NCBI GenBank assembly: GCA_020746105.1
Contig: CM036617.1
Location: forward strand, 162,510,912-162,574,911
Direction: 5' to 3'
Length of the DNA: 64,000 bases
DNA from: Trogon surrucura
Taxonomy: Eukaryota > Chordata > Aves > Trogoniformes > Trogonidae
Part shown: piece after piece, positions 50,601 to 63,815 of the stretch
Position numbering within the stretch: position 1 is the stretch's first letter
How the letters are laid out: each line of letters starts with the position of its first letter
The notes under the pieces: model-generated
The model's input: the letters and a program-made list of their open reading frames with translations, nothing else
Databases searched by the model: none
Told to the model about the DNA's origin: nothing
Made by a program: the position numbers and the translations under genes

Positions 50601-53600
50601 AAGCAGTAGTATGTGTAATTGTTGAAGCACTGATAAATAAGGCGTGCTATTATATAAGTAGCCTTGTACCCTGTAAATACTTGATGCATGGTTAGCACTG
50701 TAACAGAATGCACATTAAGTATTACTGTTTGAAGTTTCAACTTAATAAATTACAGCTCCACCACTCTGCCTCTTTAAAGAGGGTTTTTGCCTCTCCTATT
50801 ACAATGTAGGATAAGGCAAGATTTCATTAACATGCAAGTGCTGAAAATAATAATAATGAGCCAACACAGTCACAGTTTGCAACACAGACAGACATTTTTA
50901 TTTTATTTAAAAAAAAATTGGACAGGAAAAAAGAGCCTTAAGAGAAAAGAAGCAGACTATGTTTGCTCTAATGAGAGGTACAGAAAGAACAAAGGAACTT
51001 CTGACCTCAGGCACAGACAAAAATAAAAGGGGTAATGTGGCTTCTTTCCTCGCACAATTGCTGACTCTGTATTCACTTATTCCCATTACATATCATTCAG
51101 ATATGCAAAGGAGCTGGTGATTTCTTCAGGGGAGATTTTTGCCACGTTATTTATTAGCTAAGAAATACTTCCTGACACATGCTGAATTTTTGACAGACTT
51201 GCTCAGTTTTGACTCAGCCTTTTGATAATTACACAGCAACAGTGCCTATGAATGCAAGTAATTTGTTTGCTTCTTATGCTGTGATTATTCCAGAGTTCTC
51301 CTGATAGCACTTACTGAGTCATTTCAAATACTATTCATTTTTTAAAACTTCTACCTATTCATAATACTCAGGGGTTTTAAGCCTGTTTGTTTGCTTTGTC
51401 TTAATCTCAAATAACGGTTAGATTTTTTTAACATCAATGAAAATTGCTGCATAGCCATTAATGGTATTGCATAAATCCTCTGTAAGCAGCAACTGTGTTT
51501 CTTCATGTATTATAACCTCAACTACCATACCTCTGTCTAACCTTCAACATTCTCTATTACTTTGTTCCATAACAGGGATACACAGCTCCTAAGGTGACAA
51601 GGCTTTTTGAATCATTGCTTGTGAGCATCTAACTTGAGACATCCTAGTGGGAGGCTCAGCTTCCATAAAGTTGAATTCAATATTCCAATAAAAACAGGCC
51701 CCTTTCAGGCTCCCTGGCAGCAATGACTGGATGGGGGAGAAGGAAGCACATATTGGATGAGAAATGGTTATTTAAGTATGAAGTAGTTCATTTAAGGGTA
51801 AAGACATCTTTCTCTTTCTAAATTAGGTTATTCTAATTAATAATTCTAAATTAGCTCGGCTAGGTCAACCTGGAAATGAGATTTTCTTGATACCTTTTAT
51901 GCCTCTTTCAGACCTGCTTATTTCATAGTCTTAAATACCTTTTCACAATCATCCAAAGTTCTGGAAATACTTGGCATTTTGTGGAACAGCAGCTTGCCTT
52001 TTTCTCCCTTGTGTCAGACATCACCAGTTGGTGGGATCTTTAATCTGCTGTATTTGGTAAAGGATGCAAAAAACTTAGACACGACACTGCGCGTGGGGTA
52101 GGTCTCCTCCCAGTATCCAGAAGAACAGTGCCAGAAGAGCCACTGCCCACTTGTTACCTGGGACTGAGGCCACTCTGCCAACTTGAGTAAGCTGACACAG
52201 GCGCTCAGTTTTCACAGGAGGACTGTACCAGACAGGCCACACACCACACAGCCTGACACAACAGTCTGACACAGTGAAGCCAAAGACATTTCAGATGTTT
52301 GTCCACAGGAACTTCAGTCCAAATCTGAAGATACATGAACACGAGGCTTCCCGAGATGAACGCGCCTCATTCAACCATTTGAAAACTACTCTGATTGCGA
52401 CTTCTCCTCTACGTATCTCAAACATGAACTCCAAAGTCAAATGTTAATTTGCACTGATTTATTACCTAGCACAGCACCCAATGAAACTCTCGCAAAACAC
52501 TACGGTATGTATGCTACCTGATCAAGTTTGTAGCTCTAGATCAGGCTTCATTAAACTCCCATGCCTGACAGGATAAAAACAAGTGCAAGAAAATTAGAGA
52601 CCTGTGCAAAGCAAAACACTTGCATCACTGATGACAGATGTCTGTCATCTCTAACATGCTATGCCACTAAATCTGAGAAACGTGGAGCCTAAGCCCTACC
52701 TTTGATCATTGAGCATGTACTTCGTACCCTACAACTTCTGCTTGCTTTCTTTTGCATCAAAGTCTAATTTACTGGAGAGCATCGATGCATATCAGAGTTA
52801 ATACACAACATAAGAGTCCAAATTTCCTTTCAAAGCATCACTGAGAAATCAGCATGAAAACTCAAAGGAAAATTAAGTAATCTAGCAGGCAGTTACGTAA
52901 TTTAAAAGTTGGAAAATGACTCAAAAAGCTGTAAGCATCTGGTCACTGGCTTGGGAATATCCTTACATACAAACTTTTTTTTTCTTTTTCTTTTCTTTTT
53001 GACATATTCAAACATTTTTAGAGTGTCTTAACTCCTGTGGCGGACTAGAAGGAAATACAATTGAGAGCAATGAGGGAAATGGAGAAGGAACAGGAGTAAG
53101 ATAGCAATAGCTGCTTGACAGATGCTCTAGCTCCTTTTTGCTAATAATCCCACTCAGGTTCAGAGACTGAGGGGCAAAGACACCCCAGGCGTGGCACATA
53201 AGCACTGCAGCTAGCTAAAGCATTGACAGAGTCACTTTTCAAACAGTCAATTTTCTATGATCTCCCTGCAAATAAGAGATTATCAGTGGCAGCTCAGCTC
53301 TCTGGGAATGGAGAAGCACTGACAGGCCAAAGCCATAATGATCCCATTCTAGCTGCCTTCACTGGGACAGGCATAACTGCACTGCACAGTGGAAGAATAC
53401 ACTGGAATAGACCAGCATATTTGTTACTCTTATACAGTGAGGTAAAGGATTAACTCTTTCTCATACCCGTGGCGAAACCTTTGGCAAGAGCGGCACATAG
53501 CAGACAAACATAGAAATTATGCAACGATCTCTCCCCATGTTTAGTGTTGGTAAGCTTTGATGAGTGTAGGAGTTGACTGTGCCTGCATGCAAACCATCCA

Positions 53601-56600
53601 CATGTAGGTCCTACATTTCTTATTCATCCTTCAGTTCTGTCTAGCCTAAGCAAAGGAGGAAATTGCATCCTGTCTCAGTGTTCACAGTGATACTCAGCAT
53701 TTGTATGATGCTGATGCAAGATGGCTGTATGGTAACAATCTCAAAGGGAAGGCTTAGAATTGTTTTACAGTGGTGGCAGGAGATGCAACATTAAATTTTG
53801 GAAATACGGGAAAATCAGATCTAATTCTATCTATTGCAGTTATACATTACTGGGTTATCTTTTGAGATCCATATTTTCAGAAATCTAGCTGCATCATGTT
53901 TATCATGGACCTTAGAACAGCTCCAGCTAGTATCACATAATTCCAGACAGTTATTTTTTTATTCCAAATTCTTTTAAGTGGTGGAGAAAATAAGAGAGTA
54001 ATACAAGCAGTTTTTTCAGCTTGCAGTACCATGTCTCCCATTATGCCAATTGCAGTGGGGTCAGCAGGCAGCTTTCAGCACTGAGCAGGAGACACCTGCC
54101 ACCCCTCTTTCTTCTCTACGCAAGCTCTCTGTGCTGAGCAGAACATGATGCATTCTGCTGCTGGCAGCTTCTGGGATAAATTGTCTGCTGGTTTGTGTGA
54201 GATGGCAGACAGTACAACCACCCTGGAGATCCCAAAACACAGACATCACTTGCATGGCTACTGAAGTTAGATCACGGCAATTTAAAAAAAAAAAAAAAAA
54301 GGCTGGTAACTGCATACAAATCTTTTAACTCAAATTTTTAGCTCATTTTAGGCTCAGTTCAGTAAGTACTGGAAGGCCGTACTTCCAACAGCTGTTAAGA
54401 TGTTTTTTTTCTTTTTAACAAAGCTCTCAAATAGTGCAACTACCTCACATGGGCATTTTGAGTATAGTATGCCTATACATTCCAGGGAGCATCTTTCACT
54501 AACAAAAATTCAGTGACTGCGGCTATACTGGCATACATCAGAAGAACTTCTTGTTCATCTTTACTTCATATTTCCTTTGCTTTATCCCTTCACTCTTGCA
54601 AGCAGCAGCAATAAATGTTGTAGCCATAACTCTCCTTGACAGCACCATATTTAAGGTTGCACCCTTTCAAAATGTGTCTTGGAGAGATGATATATTTAAC
54701 GAAGTACTTCTGGCACGGATGGAGCTGTCTGTCCTCCTTAGTCAAGGGAACAGAACAGCACTGAAACATAAACCCCTCTGAGCACAGGAACCCCCTGTTT
54801 CTGCATTCCATGATGAGACAGGGAGCATGAACCACAAAGTACAAGCTATGGGGCATGGGAACGTTCTCACAACATGGCAAGAACTCAGGTGATGTGAACA
54901 CCGGAGATGTTTGCATTTAGAGACTTTGCCCTGGAGAAATACCACACCATTGCAGCAAACGATGCATGTTCCATGGAAGTGCCATAATCTTGCATTTGCA
55001 AATCGATCCAACCTCTCTCCTACGGCAATTTCTACCAACTATTGTTCAAATTTTCAGTGAAAAGAGTGACTAGCTCACAAATGTCAACAGTTCTGAGTGT
55101 TGGCCTTGAACCTGCAAAGAAAATTGTGCATGTGTTTTCTCAATCTCCTTCCTAAAACAAAACGCTCAATATTACTTAATGTCAACACAGCCCTTTTCAT
55201 CAGCTTTGAAAGAAGAGGAAAACAGAACTCTCCATGGATAGTCAGAAAAAAAGCCTGCAAGATCTGGATCTACATAGCTATACTTTCCAACAGTGCAACC
55301 AGTTGAGACCAGTCCTTTAGAAGATGCCTTCTTACCACTCAGGCAATTGCACTGTCGTAGCAAAGCAAAGTTAAAGAGAAAAAAAGGGAAGCGGGGTGGG
55401 AACAGAACAGTCATGGGGAGAAGACATTGCTAAATTCAAAACATGTTGTAGTTGATCCCAAAACCATATCTGACACTTTACATGGTTTTCAGAACCACGT
55501 TGTAATACAGTTTTAAATTTGCATTTTTTGGTATAAAAACTAGAGTATTTTTCCTCCACTGTTCAAAAGGCTGTCAATTCTACAACAGGACTTAGAAGCA
55601 GGTACATCCACCCAAATATCTCTAGTGTCAGGTAGAGGATAACGAGCTGGGTCTTTCCTTCAGAATCTTGGAATCGCAGCAGGTACCAGAACTTTATTTT
55701 CTTTTTCTACAATGTCTTGTCACTTCTCATACTAAGCAGCAACTTCTTTTAGAATAAAATTACAATGAAGTGGGTCCAAATTCCAGGACAGGGCCACAGT
55801 TTTGATCTTCTGAAATGAAAAGAAACAAACTGCTAATGCCATGACCAGATTATCAGCATATACGTAATCCACTTAAGAGTTCATAAAATGTGTTTCAGTC
55901 TTTAAGAAAGCAGAAAGAAGTATCAGGTACTCCTCAAAATCAGATTGATTTACTGAACAGAAATCATGTGTCATAACTATTGATATGTGGCCACAAGAAT
56001 GTCCAAGAGTCTATCTACATGAGTAATTGCTGCAGTCGTCTCCCTGTCTAAAGAGCAGATCAAATGGGACACAAGCCATCAGCAATTATTTTGTAAAAAA
56101 AGTTTACATGGGCACTGAGCCTGGAAAGAATGGAAACCACAGTTTATTTGCTACAGGTTTCCATAAGGCCCCTAAACCATGACATTAATAAGACACAGTT
56201 GCCAGTTGTGGAAAAATGGAAGTCCTCTCAGAATAAGATCATTTCTCAGGTTTTCTCTTCATGACTTTTTTCTCCAGTCAGAAAACATGGATTCATATCA
56301 ATACAATTCTTTGCAAGACAAGAAATTCCCTCGGGACTGTGACTTGTCTGATCACAATTGTTTCTATAAAACCTTCAAAGCATAAATATAAATACATTTA
56401 ATGCATACATGGAAATATATTAATCTTAGTCAATTTTTAATATATGTATTTTTGCCCACAATAGAACAGTTTCTCCTCACATTCCAATGTCAGGATACTC
56501 CTGGGCCTTATTTTTCAGGAGGCTGGCGTGGGAGCACCCTCTTTCAAAAGGATAACATCCAGAACAGAGGAGGACAAAAAGACCAACTTTCAGGACTCCA

Positions 56601-59600
56601 CTGCTAATAGAAGACAACAGCCATCTCTCCTGTGTTTGTCCCTTCCTCACCTTGTCCTAATTAATGATACCTTTAATTTTCACTTGTTCTACAGCACGGT
56701 CAGGTTTGAGGCACAGAAATACAGAGACAGCGGCTTCAGCACCTCGTGCTGCAGGTTAGAGCAACATTCCCTGAAAATCCCAGAGCTTCTCTTGCAGCAG
56801 ACAGATTAACAGCTGAAAGAGCAGCAGCTGCCCAAGAGCTATTTTGGGGGTTAATACAGATTGTTTACGATATGCAGAGACCAGATAAACGACCATCCAA
56901 CTGCCCGTTCAGTCACCTGGTTTCAAACGTGTCAGTATTATGATGCTTCCTACAAATAGCTCATTACAGCAATTATCAGTTGCTACCACAAGTAGCTTGA
57001 ATATTCTAAGTCAAAACACCCTAATAAAGTAAAGTTCAGCAAAGCTAATGCATGCATAAAAACCATGTGGATTCCTCTGAGATGCTGCTGTACTTGAAAG
57101 ATGCCATATTAAAAGGCTTCGAAGAATGGGTAGTTGCTCTCTTCCCTTCAAATATATGTCCTGTCCTTTGCACTTGTGACACAAATATTAAGCCTTAAGG
57201 GGAGAATGAAGGTACTGAATAGTCAGCTCCCACTCCCTCTTTCCATGTATTTCAGATAACAGTTACGTATAAAAGGGGTAGAATCTTCTGACGTCAACAG
57301 TCTAATTCCCAGTATAGGAGCTAGGAGGATGCAATCTCTTTTTTTTTTTTCTTTAGAAAAAAAGAAATCAAGAAAGCTATTTGCATTTATTTGATCAGTA
57401 CTGAATTATGTTCATTCTCCTACGAAGTCTTAATTTTCTGGGAAATCCAATAATATTATTCACATCTAATCGAAGTGGAACAATCAATGCCTACTTAAAA
57501 TCTCGTATTTCACAGCAAAGCTGTTCACAATTTTGAAAAACAACAACAACAAAAAAGAGAAAACCATACTGTTTTGCAAGAAAATTGATACACATGGTCT
57601 AGTGGGAGAATAGCTCTTTCTTGACAATTTCTGAGGCAAACTAATTTTATATCCACTGGATTCCCTCATTACGCTTCTATCTATCAGTAGATAAGAATTT
57701 TAACCAGTTTGAGAGCACAAAAAAAATAAACATCAATATTAACAAGGAGAACAATAGTTTGTATACACATATGCAATTTTTGTATTAATCACATTACAAT
57801 GGGAGCATGAGTTTGCCTCTATGTATGTTGTGTATTTTTTTTAAAGACTCATTGCCAACAAGTGTCATGATTAAAAAGTCTGGTTGCATAAACAATTAGG
57901 TCTTTGTGTAATCCAAAGGGTTTACAAGCTCAACACACATTCCAGTGCACAAAGACAATAAAAGATGAACTAGAACAAATGAAGCCAATTTTAGCTATTT
58001 ATAAAAACAGTAAAGAATTTAAATGAATTCACAGGGAAAAAAAAGAATTGTGGTGGAGTAAGGTTCAACAAACAAACAAACAATTGCCCAAATAAAAAAC
58101 AGAAAACAGAGCTAGAATACTTGGGAAAGTATTACAATGTTTTCATCCTTCTTAGGAAAGACATGCCATAAGCAAAACCACACGCTGCTGCTACTTCGTT
58201 AAAACTGAACTTCACCTGTGTTTTTAGTTCATTTTCCTAACGAAACAAAGCTTCTGCAATTACTTTTCGCTGTCCCTAACAACTTCTGCATCTGTTGGGC
58301 AAATTCTACCAAGTTTGAAAGAAAAAAAAAACCCAACCCCTCTTTCATTCATTCTCATATAATTTGAAATCAAGAACTGTCAAGAGGGAGAAACATCTTA
58401 TGTATGTCCCTATCCAGGTAAGGTCTTGCCCGCTTCTGAAACTGTCTGTTGAAAGGATTCAGTTAGCCATTTTTTCTTCAATTTTTAGACCATCTACCCT
58501 GTGATTTTAACAAGATCACACCAGGAAAGGCTTTGCACTGTACCTCTGTAGTCTGCATACACTTCTCAGGGTCCACAGATTAAATAGCACCGTGAGGCAG
58601 GTAGTGAAGAACACTGGAAACAAACCACGCATATTGCTAATACACTTTTTGTACAAACTCTTGTATACAGTGCTCAAAAACTACAGTGACTTTTCCAATT
58701 TTAGAAGCCTACAGTCCTACAAAAAAAAAAAAAAAAATCATGTGAGGCTTTGCAAGCCGATTCATTGGAGAATTGCCATCCACAGCAAGGTCCAAAGGAT
58801 CAGTTCAGTGGGACGTGAGAAGCCGGCAGCACCGACAGAGTAAAGGATATCCACGTAACCTTCCTTGGACCTGGCCAGCTTCCCAAAGCACAGGACGAGA
58901 GGGTTTGCTTGTTTTGTCCTTATGTGAAAATCTTCCATTTCCACTCGAGTACTTCTTAAGACAACATAGAAAAGTGAGAACACCAGAAATGCCCAGCTGC
59001 AGCCCAGCTTTCCTCTCACCAACAAGGGTGAAAGTTTTGCTGCTGACTTGGAGGAAAACAGGACAATTAATGCTCTTAAAAGTCATTGTTCCAAAACCAG
59101 CATTTTGCTGTCAGTTCTAGTCCAAAAGTGGTGTTTGATTTCCAATCTTAATTTTCAAGTGGAAGTTTTCCACTAGAAACATAAAGCAAATGCATAGTTC
59201 AATGATTATTTTAAGCACTCCTATGGGAAAAAAATCTGCTTTACAATTTAATTGTCTATCTTCCTAGAATCATTCATACAGAGCTGTCCATTAAATCAAA
59301 GAAAGAGTATGAAAATGGACATAAGATCCACAATGCCATGTGTACATTTTATATGTAGTATATAAAATACATATTTTATATATTTATTCTTTACAGTTAT
59401 ACTGTTTCATTCAACCCCTTCATAAAAAATAGACTTCCACAGAAAAAGTGGCCCGAGTCAAAGTTTCTCTCTTTTCTCCATATATAAGCAAAGTCAACAG
59501 AAGAAAAAAATTAAGTCTGGATTTTAGCAAATGCTTCTGTTTTAGAGCTATCCACATTCAAGACTGATTGTACTGCCTGCTTCTTTTGCGAGTAAACTTC

Positions 59601-59712
59601 TGAATATCAGTTTTCCGCAGTAGCTGTTTTATACTTACCTACGACTACAGAACATAGATTCTTTCCTCTTGCAACATACCTACTTCCTCAAAAATGAAGC
59701 TTCAATTCACAG
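47644..59712. other. Unassigned intronic sequence
   Basis: The longest repeat-poor stretch, about 12 kb. Two places have overlapping open frames on both strands and slightly higher GC (50100-50350 and 58760-59120). I recognise no protein or splice-bounded exon in either. A perfect 11-bp AT-only inverted repeat with a 2-base spacer lies at 59359-59382. Confidence 0.5.
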
Positions 59713-60141
59713 AACCACAGAATGTCAGGGATTGGAAGGGACCTCCAAAGATCATCAAGTCCAATCCCCCTGCCAGAGCAGGAATGCCTAGACTATGCTA
59801 CATAGGAACGTGTCCAGGCAGGTCTTGAATGTCTCCAGAGAAGGAGACTCCACAACCTCTCTGGGCAGCCTGTTCCAGGGCTCCGTCACCCTCACTGAGA
59901 AGAAGTTTCTTCTCGAGTTTAAGCGGAACCTCTTATGTTCCAGTTTCAGCCCATTACCCCTTGTCCTATCAGTGGTTGTCACCGAGAAGAGCCTGGCTCC
60001 ATCCTCGTGACACTCACCCTTGATATATTTGTAAACATTAATGAGGTCACCCCTCAGTCTCCTCCAAACTAAAGAGCCCCAGCTCCCCCAGACTTTTCTC
60101 ATAAGGGAGATGCTCCACTCCCTTAATCATCCTAGTTGCCC
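59713..60141 (-). mobile_element. CR1 3' fragment, sister copy of the long CR1
   Basis: Starts with the tail complement ACAGAATGTCAGGGATTGG. On the minus strand it encodes [20 protein letters not shown] through [15 protein letters not shown]. Over about 340 shared bases I counted only around ten differences from 15375-15735. About five bases are missing in the SLEKRR codons, which breaks the frame, but the 35-base block absent from the long copy is present here. Confidence 0.94.
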
Positions 60142-60426
60142 TTTGCTTAGCCCCAAGTCCATCTCATTTACCTTGACTGCTGCTCATTACATTTTTCAAA
60201 GCAATGTCACCCCTCATACAGAAGGGAAACCTGAGCAGAGGTCATCTAGGGTCATCAGTGAATCTGTAGCAGAGTTGGGACGACAATTTGGGATGAGAAC
60301 CAAAATCGTGTCCTAGAAAGGGTACTAAACTACACGATTTTCTTTACAGCCTAAAAGACTGTCATTAGCAGTAACATTAGTTATGTGAATTCTATAGGGA
60401 AATATAGGAAGACCACCAGAAACTCA
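60142..60426. other. Unassigned intronic spacer between two CR1 pieces
   Basis: Unique-looking sequence separating oppositely oriented CR1 fragments; nothing recognised. Confidence 0.5.
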
Positions 60427-60567
60427 AGCTCCATCCCTGGAACATTCAAGGTCAGGCTTAGATGGGGCTCTGAACAACCTGATCTAGTTAAACATGTCCC
60501 TGCTCACTGCAGCGGATCAGAGTAGATGACCTTGAAAGGTCCCTTCCAACCCAAACTATTGTATGAA
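60427..60567 (+). mobile_element. CR1 3'-end fragment
   Basis: GCTCCATCCCTGGAACATTC, AAGGTCAGGCTTAGATGGGG, CTCTGAACAACCTGATCTAG and GTAGATGACCTTGAAAGGTC followed by CCTTCCAACCCAAACTATTG is the classic galliform-type CR1 3' end, with a degraded tail. Confidence 0.9.
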
Positions 60568-63429
60568 CTTCTCTGCTTATTCAACTGTTTCACATCCAGC
60601 TCCAACCCAGTCAAAACCAGGAAGCCTACATTTATTCACATTTTCAGTCTCTCCATCTTCCTGATTCTGGCCATAACCAGCACTCGGGGGCTGGGGGAGG
60701 CGGAAATCAAACAAAAACCAAACCAAATCCTCAAACTGGCTAAATCAATAGAAATCACTTGGTAATTTCAGGAAGTTCAAAACATGCAGGATTCAACTGC
60801 TGTTATAACTGGTTTCTACTAATACAGGAAATATTTCTGATCTACATAACCTACAAAAATCAAGTAACCAAAATCTTTTCGCTCCCAAAAAATCAAGGGT
60901 TTCAAAAATAGGAAACTTTTAAATAGCATCTCATTATTTGGGAGCATATCGCAAATTAAAATTTTGTTTGTATATTAGCGCCTCCACCACCATCCATTCC
61001 ACCTACTGAATCACAGAATTATGCACAGAGTTGATACAGAAAAACATACACTCTTCATCTTCTGTATATACACAGTTTGCATTCGTATTAAACAAACCAT
61101 ACATACACCGTTTAAGTCTACCGCATTCACCCTTATGTCAGTAAATGGCTTGACATTTTAAAATATACACACTATACAACATGTATTTTTAGGAGCAGGA
61201 AATGTAATTCCAAAAGACATTAAGTATTCCATGTATCATAAGAACATTTAAGAGAACATCAACAGTTTGTCCACCTTGGGGGGGGTGGGGAAGACAAAGC
61301 AAGCCTCCTGAGCCAAATTACCTCAAAATTTGTCCTCATTCATTCAGTTTTATCATTCCATTATCTCACAGAAAGATGGATCAGTCAGTTGAAATTCTGT
61401 AGATCAGAATGCTAAGACAGTACTCAAATCTTATCTTAGTTGTCACCAAAGGCAGAGTAGATCCAGTGAAATCAGCCTAATCAGTGTTATACAGTGACAA
61501 TGTAAATAAGAAAAGATTGAGCTCCTGACTATTTCAGACTCAGGAAAAAAAGCAAGTTTTTCATAAGTCTCCAGGGTCTTTATCATTTGTTTTCCAACTG
61601 TCCAGTCTGTCAGTCCTTTACTCATACCGTCTGAAAAAACATTCAAAAAAGCTGGATACCTGAGTGTCTCCAAAGAAACGGGGTTTTTTTGCCTGCAAAT
61701 ATCTAGCACAGGCAAAAGGACAGCTCCACTTTCACGTGGATTGAGATGAAGAGATGTAACCAGAATCTGTATCTCCTGCAACACACAGATTTCTGCATCA
61801 CCTTTTTTCCTCATGAGACCCTTCAGAGCTGTATTTTTAAAATTATTTGTGATGGAAAAAACATAGACGCTTTCACCTTCTCTGTTAGGTATGACTGAGA
61901 CCTAAAGTGACTGCAGATTTGTTTCCTTTGACGGTCTTAGCTTCATTTCTTGTGAAACGGAATGTTTGTCTCTCTAGGTATTTTACATTCATAAAGTCTG
62001 GCTAATTTCATCTACATTTGACAGAATGTCAGCAGTTTCAATAGATTAAATTCTTGCTAGTTTTGTGGAAATCGGCAACTGCAGGAAGCACAGGAAGAGG
62101 AACAAAGTGAGTGTTCCCAGTGAAGGAAGGTAATTACACCTCAATCTTTATCCAACACTTTAGCATGTGAATGGGTTTGCAGTAGCCACCCTGTCTGTTG
62201 TTAATTCTCCAGCCAAGTAAGTAGGTGATATGAGAGTGATCTGAGAATGTTTTGTAGAGAGGTAAATTAGGATAACAGGATACATTTCAATAGAAAATCA
62301 GTCCTCATTAGTTCAGCTGTTTATGAAACAACCTGTTTTACATTTAAATTCCATGCTCAGTGTGCTATTGAGCACTGTGGTTAGCAGAACAAATAGTGTT
62401 TTGACAGTAGAAGAGATTGAAAACTGAATCATTGAAGAAGAGGGAGAAATTTAGTCAGAATTATGACAGCTCTTTACTGATATAAACCCCAGAAGATCTG
62501 TAAAGAAGTATCAGACAGCAGTCTGAAAAGCAACTAGTTGAGGGGTGTCATTACGGAAGTGGAGATCCGAGCTTCCTCACCATCCCGAATGAATGCCAAA
62601 TCAGAACGTCAGGAAGAAGGGATTCAAGAATTCTTTCAGTTATGTTTGCAGTTCAGAGTTTAAAACAGGTTCCCTCACACCTTCTCAGAAGATGACATTT
62701 TCCTTACAAAAATGGGCTCAATCGCATCAGATTAAATAACTCAACTACCCAGACAATGCCCTAAACATCTACTTTTCACATCTAGCCAAGTAACATTGCA
62801 TCTTTGTAATTTTTCTTGTTACCAGGTCAAAAGAGAAAAAAATATAAGAAATCTCCTACTCTCTAACAGTAGCTACGCTCGTCCATTTTCAGAAAACACA
62901 GAACCTTAGCAGAGTTCCCTAAATCAGCAGTCTTCATAACAGACTTGAAAAAAAAACAAACACATTTTTTCACCTTTTAGAGAATAATTTGCTCATTTGA
63001 TGGTAAGGATCAAATATTGAAACGTCTCATGGTCCAAGAAAGTATTTTGGACAACACATTTTAGACTTCAAGGATGGCACTGTACTTCCTTTTGACGTGC
63101 ACAGCTCTTCTCAGTGCTGCACCTATTCTCTCCGCAACACATTCACAGAGAACGGCACACTGTGCCTCTGCCTCTGTTTCTATAACCAGACAAGCCAAAG
63201 CTCCCCTCTGCTTATTTGCCAAATTACATCTACCTTTTCTAAACAGGTCATTTACAGTTCTAGATGTACAGCACTGCAGGCAAGTATAGCACTACAGAAA
63301 TACAATGGCTTTAGTGTTTTGCTTTTTCGCAAAAATATCTTTTCCTGATTCACTGTAAGATCGTGCTTGCTCTCCTTAAGGATTACGTCACAGAGTTCAG
63401 AACCCCCTTGCCACCGACAGTCATACACT
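60568..63429. other. Unassigned intronic sequence
   Basis: AT-rich; open frames such as 61443-61814 (minus, 123 codons) show no domain and are treated as chance. Confidence 0.5.
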
Positions 63430-63815
63430 ATTACTTTAGCTTGGAGAAGAGGAGGCTGAGGGGTGAGCTCATAAATGTTTATAAATATGTCAAGGGGTAG
63501 TGTCAAGAGGACGGAGCCAGGCTCTTCTCAGTGATGTCCAATGACAGGACAAGGGGCAATGGGTACAAGCTGGAACATAGGAGGTTCCGCAAAAACATGA
63601 GAAAAAACTTTTTCACTGTGAGGGTGCCAGAGCACTGGCACAGGCTGCCCAGGGAGGTTGTGGAGTCTCCTTCTTCGGAGACATTGAAAACCCGCCTGGA
63701 CACGTTCCTGTGCGATCTGCTGTAGGTGATCCTGCTCTGGCAGGGGGGCTGGACTAGATGATCTTTTGAGGTCCCTTCCAACCCCTGACATTCTGTGATT
63801 CTGATTCTGTGATTT
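63430..63815 (+). mobile_element. CR1 3' fragment (ORF2 C-terminus and tail)
   Basis: Starts TTTAGCTTGGAGAAGAGGAG and runs through the frame ending [20 protein letters not shown] to CTCTGGCAGGGGGGCTGGAC and a tail of ATTCTGTGATTCTGATTCTG. It matches 2365-2740 closely and belongs to the same subfamily. Confidence 0.94.

Noticed and set aside
61443-61814. 123-codon minus-strand frame
   Set aside because: No domain, no promoter or splice context, AT-rich intron composition.
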